Assembly (NCBI GenBank): GCA_023413895.1 | Contig: JAEZOU010000074.1 | Location: 1-7,957, forward strand | Origin: Bacteroidota bacterium | Lineage (GTDB): Bacteria; Bacteroidota; Bacteroidia; Bacteroidales; WCHB1-69 | Length of the DNA: 7,957 bases | Direction: 5' to 3' | Shown: piece by piece, positions 1 through 6,418 of the stretch | Numbering within the stretch: position 1 is the stretch's first letter | How the letters are laid out: every line of letters starts with the position of its first letter | The notes under the pieces: generated by a model | The model's input: the letters and a program-made list of their open reading frames with translations, nothing else | Databases searched by the model: none | Told to the model about the DNA's origin: nothing | Translations under genes and position numbers: made by a program

Positions 1-379
1 CCACACCCATCGGAGTACTGATGCCGCGGAACGACCACATAAACCGTTCCCTTTGGCACATCTCCCTTTGTACATTGTTCATTGTACATTGGATTTTATA
101 GACCACCACGAAATGGTTCTGTTTCCAGTGTACGATGCAGGGCAGCGGTGCCTCACACAGCTGCTCAAACGATATATGCACGCCGATGGTGCGGAAGCCG
201 ATGCTTTCGGCGGCGGTGCTGATGCCGAGCAAACTCACACCCTCCCGCCCGATGAAGCTTTTCTGCCGGAGCGTCTCCAAAGAGTAGTGCTTGCCATAGT
301 GCTTGGCCACCATCCTTAGGCAGGTGGGGCCACAGTCCATGGCGTCGAGCTGGTGGTAAAACGGGAATTGCTTACTCAC
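1..379 (-). pseudogene. C39-peptidase (double-glycine) ABC exporter, N-terminal part, apparently frameshifted, runs off the window
   Basis: This is the start of a bacteriocin/RiPP-type exporter whose N-terminal cysteine peptidase cuts leaders after Gly-Gly before export. The GTG at 377-379 begins the frame 2 bp after the preceding stop. Residues 15-20 read DCGPTC, with catalytic Cys16. REGVSLLGIS follows at about 45-54, and HWKQNHFVVVYKI at 84-96 carries the catalytic His89, all in family order. After residue 96 the similarity stops in this frame. A degenerate 7-bp tandem repeat lies there, and KGTVYVV, the expected next strand, appears in another frame. The Asp expected just after that strand is not seen in either frame. 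The ATPase and membrane domains lie outside the window. GC content is clearly higher than in the other genes. The C39 identity is strong. Calling it a pseudogene is inference, since the frame stays open to the window edge. Confidence 0.8.
66..93. repeat. Degenerate 7-bp tandem repeat (CATTGTW-like) inside the exporter gene
   Basis: Four consecutive heptamers on the + strand read CTTTGTA, CATTGTT, CATTGTA and CATTGGA; the middle two differ only at the last base. The 10-mer TTGTACATTG occurs twice, at 68-77 and 82-91. The block sits exactly where the C39 peptidase reading frame loses its family similarity. A 7-bp unit is not a multiple of three, so each gain or loss of a unit would change the frame. 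Confidence 0.65.
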
Positions 380-381
380 AA

Positions 382-2223
382 TTATATTGCATAGATTAGA
401 TTCGAACACAGTTTATATATTGCAAAAAACACTCCAAGCATTATGGTCAAACATTCCAACAATAAGGTTATAATTACATCTAAATAATGCCACCAACTAA
501 ACAGTAAATATGCAGCACATTCTTCGTATAAACTTGTCGAGTTTTGGTGCGTCTTTAATATTTCAGACAAGGTGAAACTCTTATCATTGACCGATTGTGA
601 AAATAAAGAATATACTCGTTCTCCGTTCACAATAATGCCTTTTTGTATCAGTTTGTTGTATTCTTTTTGAATAGCATTTTCTATACAATTTTCAGGAAAA
701 TCAGGCTCATGTAAATACGTGTTTTCTGGTGTCTGAAACACAATGCCTGTGAACATATCTTTATATTTGACATTGTTTTGTTGTTGTTTTGTTAAACGGA
801 ACATGTCAAAACCGTCTTCCCCGAAAGGCGAGTTTTGAAGAGAAAAACCTTTTGGTGCATAGTGCGTCTTTTTGAATGCCACGCCCCATTGTCCATTCGC
901 AAACTGCAGTGGTGATATCATTGGGGAACCTCCAAAATATAAAACATTTGCAAATTTATCCGGATAAAGGTCAAAGATATATTGAGCTTGATTATCAAGA
1001 AGATGTAAATCTTTTGTGGTCTCATCATGAGGATTTCTATAGGCGAAAGAATGTCTGTAATTCGTGACTACTAAACATTTTCTTTTTGTTTTCTGATACC
1101 ATTCTAAAATGGGTTGTGCCATTAGACTGTCCCTATTTTCCATTGAATTATCAGAGACCTGATTGTGTGTAAGAAAATATTTTCCTTTCAAAATATCACA
1201 AGCGAACACTTTTAATTTTACACTATCTGGAAGCATTGCATTGAATAAGTTAATTCGTTTGAGAAAATTAAAATAACTATAAGTCATAATATGAGTGGCT
1301 TGGGGAATGGCCATTTCTAATTCTGATTCTGTGGCGTACACCCTATTTATCAAAGAATCAATATCGTTCTGATCGCAAGCGTTTCCATATTCAGTGAAAA
1401 TTGTCCCTACACCACTCACGAACAAAGAGTCCGTTACAATTGAATAAATCAAATCCCACTCTTCTTGTTGTCTGTGTGAACACTCCTCCAAAACTACGAT
1501 GTCATAATTATCAAACAGGGACAATATATATTCTTTTGGTGACAACTCCTCTTTCTTTAAATGGTTTATATAAGATTGTGTTAAGTGGTTAGAGGGAGGT
1601 TCTATATACTTAAATGGGTATGAAAAACCAAGAATGCTTTGCTTTGATGGGTTGCCAGAATTGTTCCAAACAAACATACATGTCCAACAGCAAGTTGTAA
1701 AACATAATAATATTAAAAAAGAAAAAGCAAATTTCTGCTTACTGTACATTATGTCGATTTTTTTTGTTCTTGACAGTAAATTCCAAACATTTTGCTTAAA
1801 TAACAATTTAAAGACGATCAGCACAATAACAATTAGGGAAAAATACAATGATAGCAACAGCAAGCTGCGCGGGAACAGTGTTAAGATGAATGTTGGATTG
1901 CTGTAAACCAACAAAGATGTAGGGATAATACAGCAAATCATGGCTTTAGTGAATACCCTGATGAATATTTGAACAAGTGTAGGTCTCTTTTTGTCTTTTG
2001 TTATTAGTGCTATGCCAAATGCACTCTGACCCAAAGTCTGCTGTCTATACACGTAAAAAAAAGTAAAGTAAAGCAAACATACAAGCTGTATGATTGCAAA
2101 ACGCTTTACGGGCAAGAACAATATCAAAAACCGAAACAATGTAGATGCAAACAGTAATACTGTGCTGCAATCAAAGATTGCAGCACAGATGGTTTTCAAC
2201 GAGAATTTAATAGAATGGCCCAT
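382..2223 (-). CDS. RDD-like membrane domain fused to a TIKI/ChaN/erythromycin-esterase-like domain
   Basis: A 613-aa membrane protein. I chose the ATG at 2221-2223, 4 bp after the SPASM stop, over one 30 bp upstream that would overlap that gene. Residues 1-190 hold about five hydrophobic segments. At 62-90 the stretch QTLGQSAFGIALITKD then RPTLVQIFIRV matches the RDD family's core (TLGK..LGLRVV, G.P...R). The soluble part at about 195-570 carries LEECSH at 245-250, an IFTEYGN strand at 275-281, and TNYRHSF with His391. These fit the two His motifs of the TIKI/EreA/ChaN superfamily, although the usual Gly of the first GExxH-type motif is replaced by Glu. A hydrophobic segment lies near the C-terminus (about 580-605). 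Known superfamily members include hydrolases and haem-binding proteins, so the activity is open. Position between the maturase and the exporter suggests an immunity, processing or envelope role; that is inference. Confidence 0.65.
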   Translation of the reverse strand: MGHSIKFSLKTICAAIFDCSTVLLFASTLFRFLILFLPVKRFAIIQLVCLLYFTFFYVYRQQTLGQSAFGIALITKDKKRPTLVQIFIRVFTKAMICCIIPTSLLVYSNPTFILTLFPRSLLLLSLYFSLIVIVLIVFKLLFKQNVWNLLSRTKKIDIMYSKQKFAFSFLILLCFTTCCWTCMFVWNNSGNPSKQSILGFSYPFKYIEPPSNHLTQSYINHLKKEELSPKEYILSLFDNYDIVVLEECSHRQQEEWDLIYSIVTDSLFVSGVGTIFTEYGNACDQNDIDSLINRVYATESELEMAIPQATHIMTYSYFNFLKRINLFNAMLPDSVKLKVFACDILKGKYFLTHNQVSDNSMENRDSLMAQPILEWYQKTKRKCLVVTNYRHSFAYRNPHDETTKDLHLLDNQAQYIFDLYPDKFANVLYFGGSPMISPLQFANGQWGVAFKKTHYAPKGFSLQNSPFGEDGFDMFRLTKQQQNNVKYKDMFTGIVFQTPENTYLHEPDFPENCIENAIQKEYNKLIQKGIIVNGERVYSLFSQSVNDKSFTLSEILKTHQNSTSLYEECAAYLLFSWWHYLDVIITLLLECLTIMLGVFFAIYKLCSNLIYAI

Positions 2224-2227
2224 CCTG

Positions 2228-3712
2228 CTATGTTTCGGGAATATAAAAATCATGTTCTTCTATGTTTGGAGCATAAGGGCAATCCGGTGCAGGATAGTCA
2301 TAGCTATCATCACCAAATGCTGAAATTGCCAAACGCCAACAACTACCAAGACCTCTTCTGCAATTTTCAAATTCAAAGCATTGTTTACAGGGACTTTCAT
2401 CTCGAACATCCTCTTTTGAGAAATTCCATAATGACAAAGCCTTTTCCGATTCCCACATTTCCATTATTGATTGTTTGTTCAAATCTCCTAATATAAAATA
2501 TGGATGCCAGTACATTTGTTCGCAAACAGTAACTTTACCATCAGGAAGAACAAAAAAGGAATGAACATTTCCTGAACAAATAGATCTTTTAGAAAACAAG
2601 CGTGCCCTATCTTCTTTTAGAATAGGTGTGTTATATCCTAAAAAGGATAATCTTCCTTCACACTCCTCGTTGCGAATTTCACAAATATCATTGAGTATTG
2701 ACAGTTGTTTTCGATTACTAGAATAACTTGACAAACGTTTAAATCTGCTATAATCTGCTGGTGTAAAATTAATTCTCTTGATGTTGTCAAATTGTTTCAA
2801 ATAATCAATCATTGAATTTAATGATAGTACAGAATCATTGAATTTTGTAATTACTGGTTTAATTGTGATTTCAAAACCTGCAGAATTGAGCAATTCGATT
2901 CCTTTCATGACTTCTCTTAAATAACCGTCACCAACCTTAAGTATCCTTTTGATTTCATCATTTATAATACTGTCAAGGGAGAGTTGTATTTTATTAACAC
3001 CAATTCTCTGTAGATCTCGGATTATTTCTTTTGTGATGGGGTGCTTGGTTGATATCTGTGGACGATACCCATGTTGATATAAATCAGCCAAAAGTTCCCG
3101 CCAATGTTTATATAAAAAGAAATCACCCCCATCCAAATCAATTGAGGCCATTTGTAAATCGCAGGCTTCTTTTATTATCACTCGTAATCTGTCGAATGAT
3201 ATAGGATTTTTAACAGGGGGTCTGTCTGCATAACAATACACGCAATCCGTAACGCAGGCAGTTGTCAACATCAAAGTCATTGCATTTGGTATTCGGAGCC
3301 TTTGCGTGGTTAAATCAAGATTTTCTTTTACAGATTTTAAATCCAGATTTTCCAGTAGATCATTCCTGACGATGTTAGAGTCATTATGGATAAGAAAATT
3401 CTTTGGTATTGATTGAGGAAATTTTTCATATAATGGGGTTATGACGACATCTTTGTTTTCCACATACGGGATGATGGCTCGTTTAAAATCTTGTATAGTA
3501 ATATCGTGTTTCTTGAACTGCAAATTCCAAATGTCTTGTAAAGTTCTCTGACCATTGAAAAGTCTAAATACAAAAAATAAATCAGGATGTATTTTCCAAG
3601 TAAAACTGCTCGTTATCTCTTCTGTTGGATAAGTACTGTCGAAAACAGAAGAGATGTTATTTGTCAACACAATGCTTGATATATCGTTCCTAAACAGGTA
3701 TGCAGGATTCAC
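2228..3712 (-). CDS. Radical SAM/SPASM peptide maturase (grasp-with-spasm type)
   Basis: A cytosolic enzyme that should modify the nearby precursor peptide by radical chemistry. Residues 1-95 look like a PqqD-type winged-helix leader-recognition domain (FRLFNGQRTLQDIW). CVTDCVYCY at 153-161 gives the CX3CX2C ligands of the SAM-binding cluster (Cys153, 157, 160). GGD at 195-197 stands for the GGE SAM-binding motif. A SPASM domain follows: Cys379, a GX4C turn ending at Cys397, CX2CX5C at 442-451, then Cys458 and Cys478, enough ligands for auxiliary Fe-S clusters. The GTG at 3710-3712 gives the family-like N-terminus NPAYLFRND. No ATG precedes it before the in-frame stop 16 codons upstream. The gene is intact. 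The radical-SAM/SPASM call is very firm. The grasp-with-spasm subtype rests on the adjacent ATP-grasp stub and Gly-Gly precursor. Confidence 0.93.
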   Translation of the reverse strand: MNPAYLFRNDISSIVLTNNISSVFDSTYPTEEITSSFTWKIHPDLFFVFRLFNGQRTLQDIWNLQFKKHDITIQDFKRAIIPYVENKDVVITPLYEKFPQSIPKNFLIHNDSNIVRNDLLENLDLKSVKENLDLTTQRLRIPNAMTLMLTTACVTDCVYCYADRPPVKNPISFDRLRVIIKEACDLQMASIDLDGGDFFLYKHWRELLADLYQHGYRPQISTKHPITKEIIRDLQRIGVNKIQLSLDSIINDEIKRILKVGDGYLREVMKGIELLNSAGFEITIKPVITKFNDSVLSLNSMIDYLKQFDNIKRINFTPADYSRFKRLSSYSSNRKQLSILNDICEIRNEECEGRLSFLGYNTPILKEDRARLFSKRSICSGNVHSFFVLPDGKVTVCEQMYWHPYFILGDLNKQSIMEMWESEKALSLWNFSKEDVRDESPCKQCFEFENCRRGLGSCWRLAISAFGDDSYDYPAPDCPYAPNIEEHDFYIPET

Positions 3713-3731
3713 TACATATTTATGATCGACT

Positions 3732-3887
3732 TTAATAGTTTCTATATCTTTTCTTGATTAAAAAGTTTTGCAAATCCAGCAAACTATTAATCCGTATTAC
3801 ATTTCCCCCTAAACGGTTCATCCAATGAATGACTTCGCTTGAGGAAGGATCTCCTTCGGTTGTCAATACGATAATAATGTCAGTCAT
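3732..3887 (-). pseudogene. N-terminal stub of the ATP-grasp peptide maturase (grasp-with-spasm partner)
   Basis: A 51-aa frame beginning MTDIIIVLTTEGDPSSSEV, followed by IHWMNRLGGNVIRIN. It matches the opening of the ATP-grasp maturases paired with SPASM proteins: an IIIVL-type strand, then D.s...VI.WM...G....RIN. Intact enzymes are roughly 300 residues and form ester or amide bonds in graspetide-type cores. Here the frame ends after about 50 residues, and the SPASM frame begins 19 bp later, leaving no room for the catalytic ATP-grasp fold. Its ATG overlaps the preceding stop by 8 bp, the coupling expected in an intact operon. Removing one A from the AAAA run at 3749-3752 would join it in frame to the SPASM protein. 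Most likely an internal deletion; a functional small protein is less likely. Confidence 0.65.
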
Positions 3888-4761
3888 AATCCACAATCTT
3901 TGTTTTCAAATTTTCTATATCCACCGGACACAGTCCCATCTTCTCCCTGCGTTCATTCAGACGGTCAATGTCTTCAATCGGCTGTGACTTTCCGCTCCGA
4001 TAGATCTGACAGCCATATCGTTGCGGCAATTTCTTTTTTATCAAACTACGATCAATCAGATAAGCCATTTTGTCACGGGGTACATCTCCAATTTCCATCA
4101 ACGGGATAAATTTCTCAATAAGAGAATCTCGCAGTGTTGAATTGATATGCATCATAATGATATAAGCACTGTAGAATCCCTCATATCCCACATTCTGGAA
4201 TGTGGGCAAACCTTGTTCTTTGATGATCCTTTCTAATTTGATAGTGTTGGAAGAATCCATCGCCTTCATGACAGTTATCATGGAATCCCGAACCGCTATA
4301 TCGGTTGCATGAATGAACTTATATCGCACCACAGAATCCGCAATTTGCATTTTCCTTAGCGTGTCGATGTACCACTGGTTTTTATGCCCGTAGATATGAG
4401 CCAAGGAATCACATTCCGCCCACCAATTTTTCTTTTTATAAGAGCTGAAGATAGGATTGTCTAAAAATTTGATGTCGAAGCATTTATATTTCATGAGTGC
4501 GAGAAGTGTCTGATGGACTGAATTTGTATCATTGCACATTGCCGCCGCCATACAGAAATTTCTCATATCCTTGTAATCCACAATGCGTCCATAAACTTGG
4601 AGCATTTGCTGATAATGGTTTAACGCCGCATCATAGTAATCATGTTCAAATGCGCGTTGTGCCTTAAATTTCAGAGAGCAATATTCTCTCAATTCTTCCG
4701 ATTGCGAGAAAGCGGACAGATTGGGAAGTGCGAACAAAACGATGATAAACAACCTTTTCAT
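3880..4761 (-). CDS. Exported helical-repeat protein, DUF6624-like
   Basis: A 293-aa protein with a Sec-type signal peptide (MKRLFIIVLFALPNLSAFSQ, cleavage near 20), so probably periplasmic or outer-membrane associated. Residues 25-90 look like a tetratricopeptide-style helical pair (DYYDAALNHYQQML). The second half fits what I recall of DUF6624: DSVVR at 142-146, DSSNTIKLERIIKEQGLP at 169-186, a MMH at 203-205, AYLIDR at 233-238 and QRYGCQ at 247-252. It is a diverged relative of the 344-aa protein encoded at 5375-6409: same layout, same C-terminal 'RLNERREKMGL' helix. It follows the precursor after a 123-bp gap holding an inverted-repeat element, and overlaps the ATP-grasp stub by 8 bp. Function unknown; exported protein and paralogy are firm, the DUF name is tentative. 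Confidence 0.75.
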   Translation of the reverse strand: MKRLFIIVLFALPNLSAFSQSEELREYCSLKFKAQRAFEHDYYDAALNHYQQMLQVYGRIVDYKDMRNFCMAAAMCNDTNSVHQTLLALMKYKCFDIKFLDNPIFSSYKKKNWWAECDSLAHIYGHKNQWYIDTLRKMQIADSVVRYKFIHATDIAVRDSMITVMKAMDSSNTIKLERIIKEQGLPTFQNVGYEGFYSAYIIMMHINSTLRDSLIEKFIPLMEIGDVPRDKMAYLIDRSLIKKKLPQRYGCQIYRSGKSQPIEDIDRLNERREKMGLCPVDIENLKTKIVDYD

Positions 4762-4780
4762 ACGTATGAAGTGATTAAAT

Positions 4781-4878
4781 GAGGGTATGTCAAAAGTTGA
4801 TTTTGATAAAACCGCTATTTGATTATCAGAAATTTACAAGCTGAAAAATGTGGTTTTTGGGACTTTTGACACACCCTC
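4781..4878. mobile_element. 98-bp MITE-like element with 17-bp terminal inverted repeats
   Basis: The ends are GAGGGTATGTCAAAAGT (4781-4797) and ACTTTTGACACACCCTC (4862-4878), inverted copies with one mismatch in 17. The interior shows a further imperfect inverted match (AAAACC...ATTT against AAAT...GGTTTT), so the unit can fold almost end to end. It is too short to encode a transposase. No clear target-site duplication is visible. It starts 6 bp after the precursor stop codon, between the precursor and the next gene. If transcribed, the hairpin could act as a partial terminator or an mRNA 3'-end stabiliser, setting a high precursor-to-enzyme ratio. Confidence 0.7.
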
Positions 4879-4884
4879 TTGATG

Positions 4885-5121
4885 TTAGCGTAAAACAAAA
4901 ATAGGTCGAGGTTGAATAGTATCTACTGGATCGGGATCTGGATCGGAATCTGGGTCACAGTCATAGTCACCTGGTGCTGGAGATTGCAGGGTAGAACTGT
5001 CGCAGGTTTCACAATCTTCAGTTCCTGTAGCTGTTTCATGCCCCATTTGCCCGCCAACCACACTTCTGGGGTTCTCAATTTTCATTTCCTTAAATTCTTC
5101 TAACAAATTATCTTTTTTCAT
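4885..5121 (-). CDS. RiPP precursor peptide with Gly-Gly leader and Asp-Pro-rich core
   Basis: A 78-aa peptide, the likely substrate of the SPASM enzyme. I chose the ATG at 5119-5121 because it opens with the Bacteroidetes leader form: MKKDNLLEEFKEMK, then a Val-Val-Gly-Gly end at 21-24. An upstream frame-extending start at 5202 would add a basic tail encoded by a GC-rich hairpin region and is rejected. Cutting after Gly24 would release 54 residues. The core has a CETC (37-40), a third Cys at 55, and DCDPDSDPDPDPVD at 54-67, followed by a hydrophobic end (PIFVLR). Clustered Asp and Glu are the usual acceptors of ATP-grasp cross-linking in graspetides, and Cys is a common radical-SAM target. 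The gene lies 26 bp after the SUMF1-like fragment. Precursor role is inferred from leader form and context. Confidence 0.8.
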   Translation of the reverse strand: MKKDNLLEEFKEMKIENPRSVVGGQMGHETATGTEDCETCDSSTLQSPAPGDYDCDPDSDPDPDPVDTIQPRPIFVLR

Positions 5122-5147
5122 TTTTTTCAATTTTAAATTAAACACAC

Positions 5148-5375
5148 TCACCCTATCCCGCGGGGCGTGCCGCACTTTGCAGACACGTTTCGGGTCTGCC
5201 ATCCGAAACGGAAAAGTTGTATCTTTGCCGCCAAAGTTCCTCTATGAAAAGTTCCGCCTTCCACGCAGACCATCACAAAGTCAACTCCATTGACAGAGAC
5301 TATCATCGTATCTTGCTGTGACATTGCATAATGTGGCACTAACAATATAAATAATGCAAAAAACAGATCTCTCAT
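5148..5375 (-). pseudogene. Truncated SUMF1/formylglycine-generating-enzyme-like exported protein
   Basis: A 75-aa frame. The ATG at 5373-5375 overlaps the previous stop as TGATG, a coupled start. Residues 1-20 are a signal peptide (MRDLFFALFILLVPHYAMSQ). Residues 27-46 (SVNGVDFVMVCVEGGTFHRG) match the opening strand of the SUMF1/FGE-sulfatase domain, typically 'VNGVSFxMVxVEGGTFxMG'. Such domains normally run over 200 residues, but after residue about 47 the similarity ends. The remaining 28 residues come from a GC-rich segment with inverted repeats. This looks like a 3' deletion that joined the gene start to unrelated DNA upstream of the precursor. The full domain would have been an exported FGE-like protein, most likely lacking sulfatase-activating chemistry; that last point is a guess from family diversity. 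Confidence 0.65.
5157..5210. repeat. GC-rich segment with overlapping inverted repeats upstream of the precursor
   Basis: A perfect 8-bp inverted repeat, CGTTTCGG (5186-5193) and CCGAAACG (5203-5210), has a 9-base loop. A second pair, GCAGAC (5179-5184) and GTCTGC (5194-5199), overlaps it, so both hairpins cannot form at once. CCCGCGGG at 5157-5164 is a palindrome. Composition is much more GC-rich than the flanks. It would be transcribed as the precursor's upstream region. Confidence 0.6.
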
Positions 5376-6409
5376 CACCTAAGTTCTTTAGGTACAACAA
5401 AATATGAACCTTTACATTCGCCATTGTTTATGGCTTTTACTCTTTCCTCTATTTCTGCAGCTGCCTCTTCCGGCAAATACCACAAATTGCTTCGTGGAAT
5501 AAAATGAAACTCCGTATCATGGGTATAAACGTATTTTGCTTTTTTTATAAAATCACCCCAAGTTTCCGACAGACCTATTCTCTTTCGCTCTTTATTGATT
5601 TTTTTGACATTATTTGGCTCCAGAAAAAAGGCAAGCGAATCAATCATAAAAATAAAATAAGCATTAGTCCCGTAAATTGTATTATTCCTATCACCTAATT
5701 GAGCATCTATATACATGCACTTCCACTCATCTTCGTAAAAAGCATATTGATTAGCAGACAGGATACCCTTACGAACATCCTTTAGTAAAATGGTCTTTGG
5801 GTCAAATAGAAAAGCCTTACTAACGTGCGTATAAAAAGCACAAAGTATTGGTGAGGTGCCGGCTGTGTAGTCACTGATTTCAGGGTAAGTTTTATATATT
5901 TCCTTTATTTTGATTAAATTTATCGAATCCATTTTCCTAAAAGCAGCAAAAGCTGTTGCTTGGTCTTCGTATTGTTGCCATCTGACCGCTTGATCTGACC
6001 TGGATATTTCCAACAAAGCAGTCGCCAAACCAGGATTTGTTAGGCATTTTGTAGTATCAGACATCCTTTTCATCTGTTTCAATAAACCAACATTTTTGAG
6101 GGTGTCGTTCACATGCCAATCTACCTCGTCTCCCATTTGTGCAAGATACTTAAAGCAGTCTAAGCATCTTTCCGCATTATTCAGATATTGATAATTGACT
6201 TTAAAAGCGAAAGATGCATCTTTTGCAAATGGACGATGAAACGAAAACGCCTTGTCATAGCAATCGGATGCTTCTTGATAATTGCTGTCGCAAATAGCCA
6301 GTTCCGCTTTGTTAACCCAATAATAGTATTTTTTCAGCAACTTGCTCTGAGCATCTGCATCTGCTTCAATAATAAGTACTGTTATAAACAAAAATATTAG
6401 TCGCTTCAT
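5375..6409 (-). CDS. Exported helical-repeat protein, DUF6624-like (larger paralog)
   Basis: A 344-aa protein with a signal peptide (MKRLIFLFITVLIIEADADA, cleavage near 20-21), predicted periplasmic. Residues 25-95 form a TPR-like helical region (NYQEASDCYDKAFSF, then YLNNAERCLDCFKYLAQMG). Later parts recall DUF6624: SDQAVRWQQY at 138-147, RKMDSINLIKIKEIYKTYP at 158-176, and YGTNAY at 246-251. These line up in order with the 293-aa protein at 3880-4761, including the closing KKINKERKRIGL helix at 269-280. It has an extra 60-residue tail the other lacks. It starts 9 bp after the TIKI-like fragment and ends in a TGATG overlap with the SUMF1-like fragment. Function unknown. That two relatives flank the precursor suggests a conserved accessory role in this peptide system. 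Confidence 0.75.
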   Translation of the reverse strand: MKRLIFLFITVLIIEADADAQSKLLKKYYYWVNKAELAICDSNYQEASDCYDKAFSFHRPFAKDASFAFKVNYQYLNNAERCLDCFKYLAQMGDEVDWHVNDTLKNVGLLKQMKRMSDTTKCLTNPGLATALLEISRSDQAVRWQQYEDQATAFAAFRKMDSINLIKIKEIYKTYPEISDYTAGTSPILCAFYTHVSKAFLFDPKTILLKDVRKGILSANQYAFYEDEWKCMYIDAQLGDRNNTIYGTNAYFIFMIDSLAFFLEPNNVKKINKERKRIGLSETWGDFIKKAKYVYTHDTEFHFIPRSNLWYLPEEAAAEIEERVKAINNGECKGSYFVVPKELR

Positions 6410-6418
6410 TTTAACTGT

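Noticed and set aside
53..319. 88-aa plus-strand frame
   Set aside because: It is antisense to the well-supported C39 peptidase frame and shows no domain of its own.
1634..1906. 90-aa plus-strand frame, with several similar ones at 876, 1401 and 2215
   Set aside because: All are antisense to the RDD-TIKI or SPASM genes and lack recognisable signals or domains.
2224..2253. Upstream ATG for the RDD-TIKI protein at 2253
   Set aside because: It would overlap the SPASM gene by 26 bp. The ATG at 2223 lies 4 bp after the SPASM stop and gives a normal RDD-type N-terminus.
4885..5202. Longer 105-aa version of the precursor starting at 5202
   Set aside because: The extra 27 residues are encoded by the GC-rich inverted-repeat segment and overlap the SUMF1-like frame. 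The MKKDNLLEEF start gives the usual leader form.
5219..5227. Plus-strand TATCTTTG, a perfect -7 match
   Set aside because: No -33 TTG lies 19-21 bp upstream and no plus-strand gene follows. It may be a relic of the DNA joined at the SUMF1-like break.
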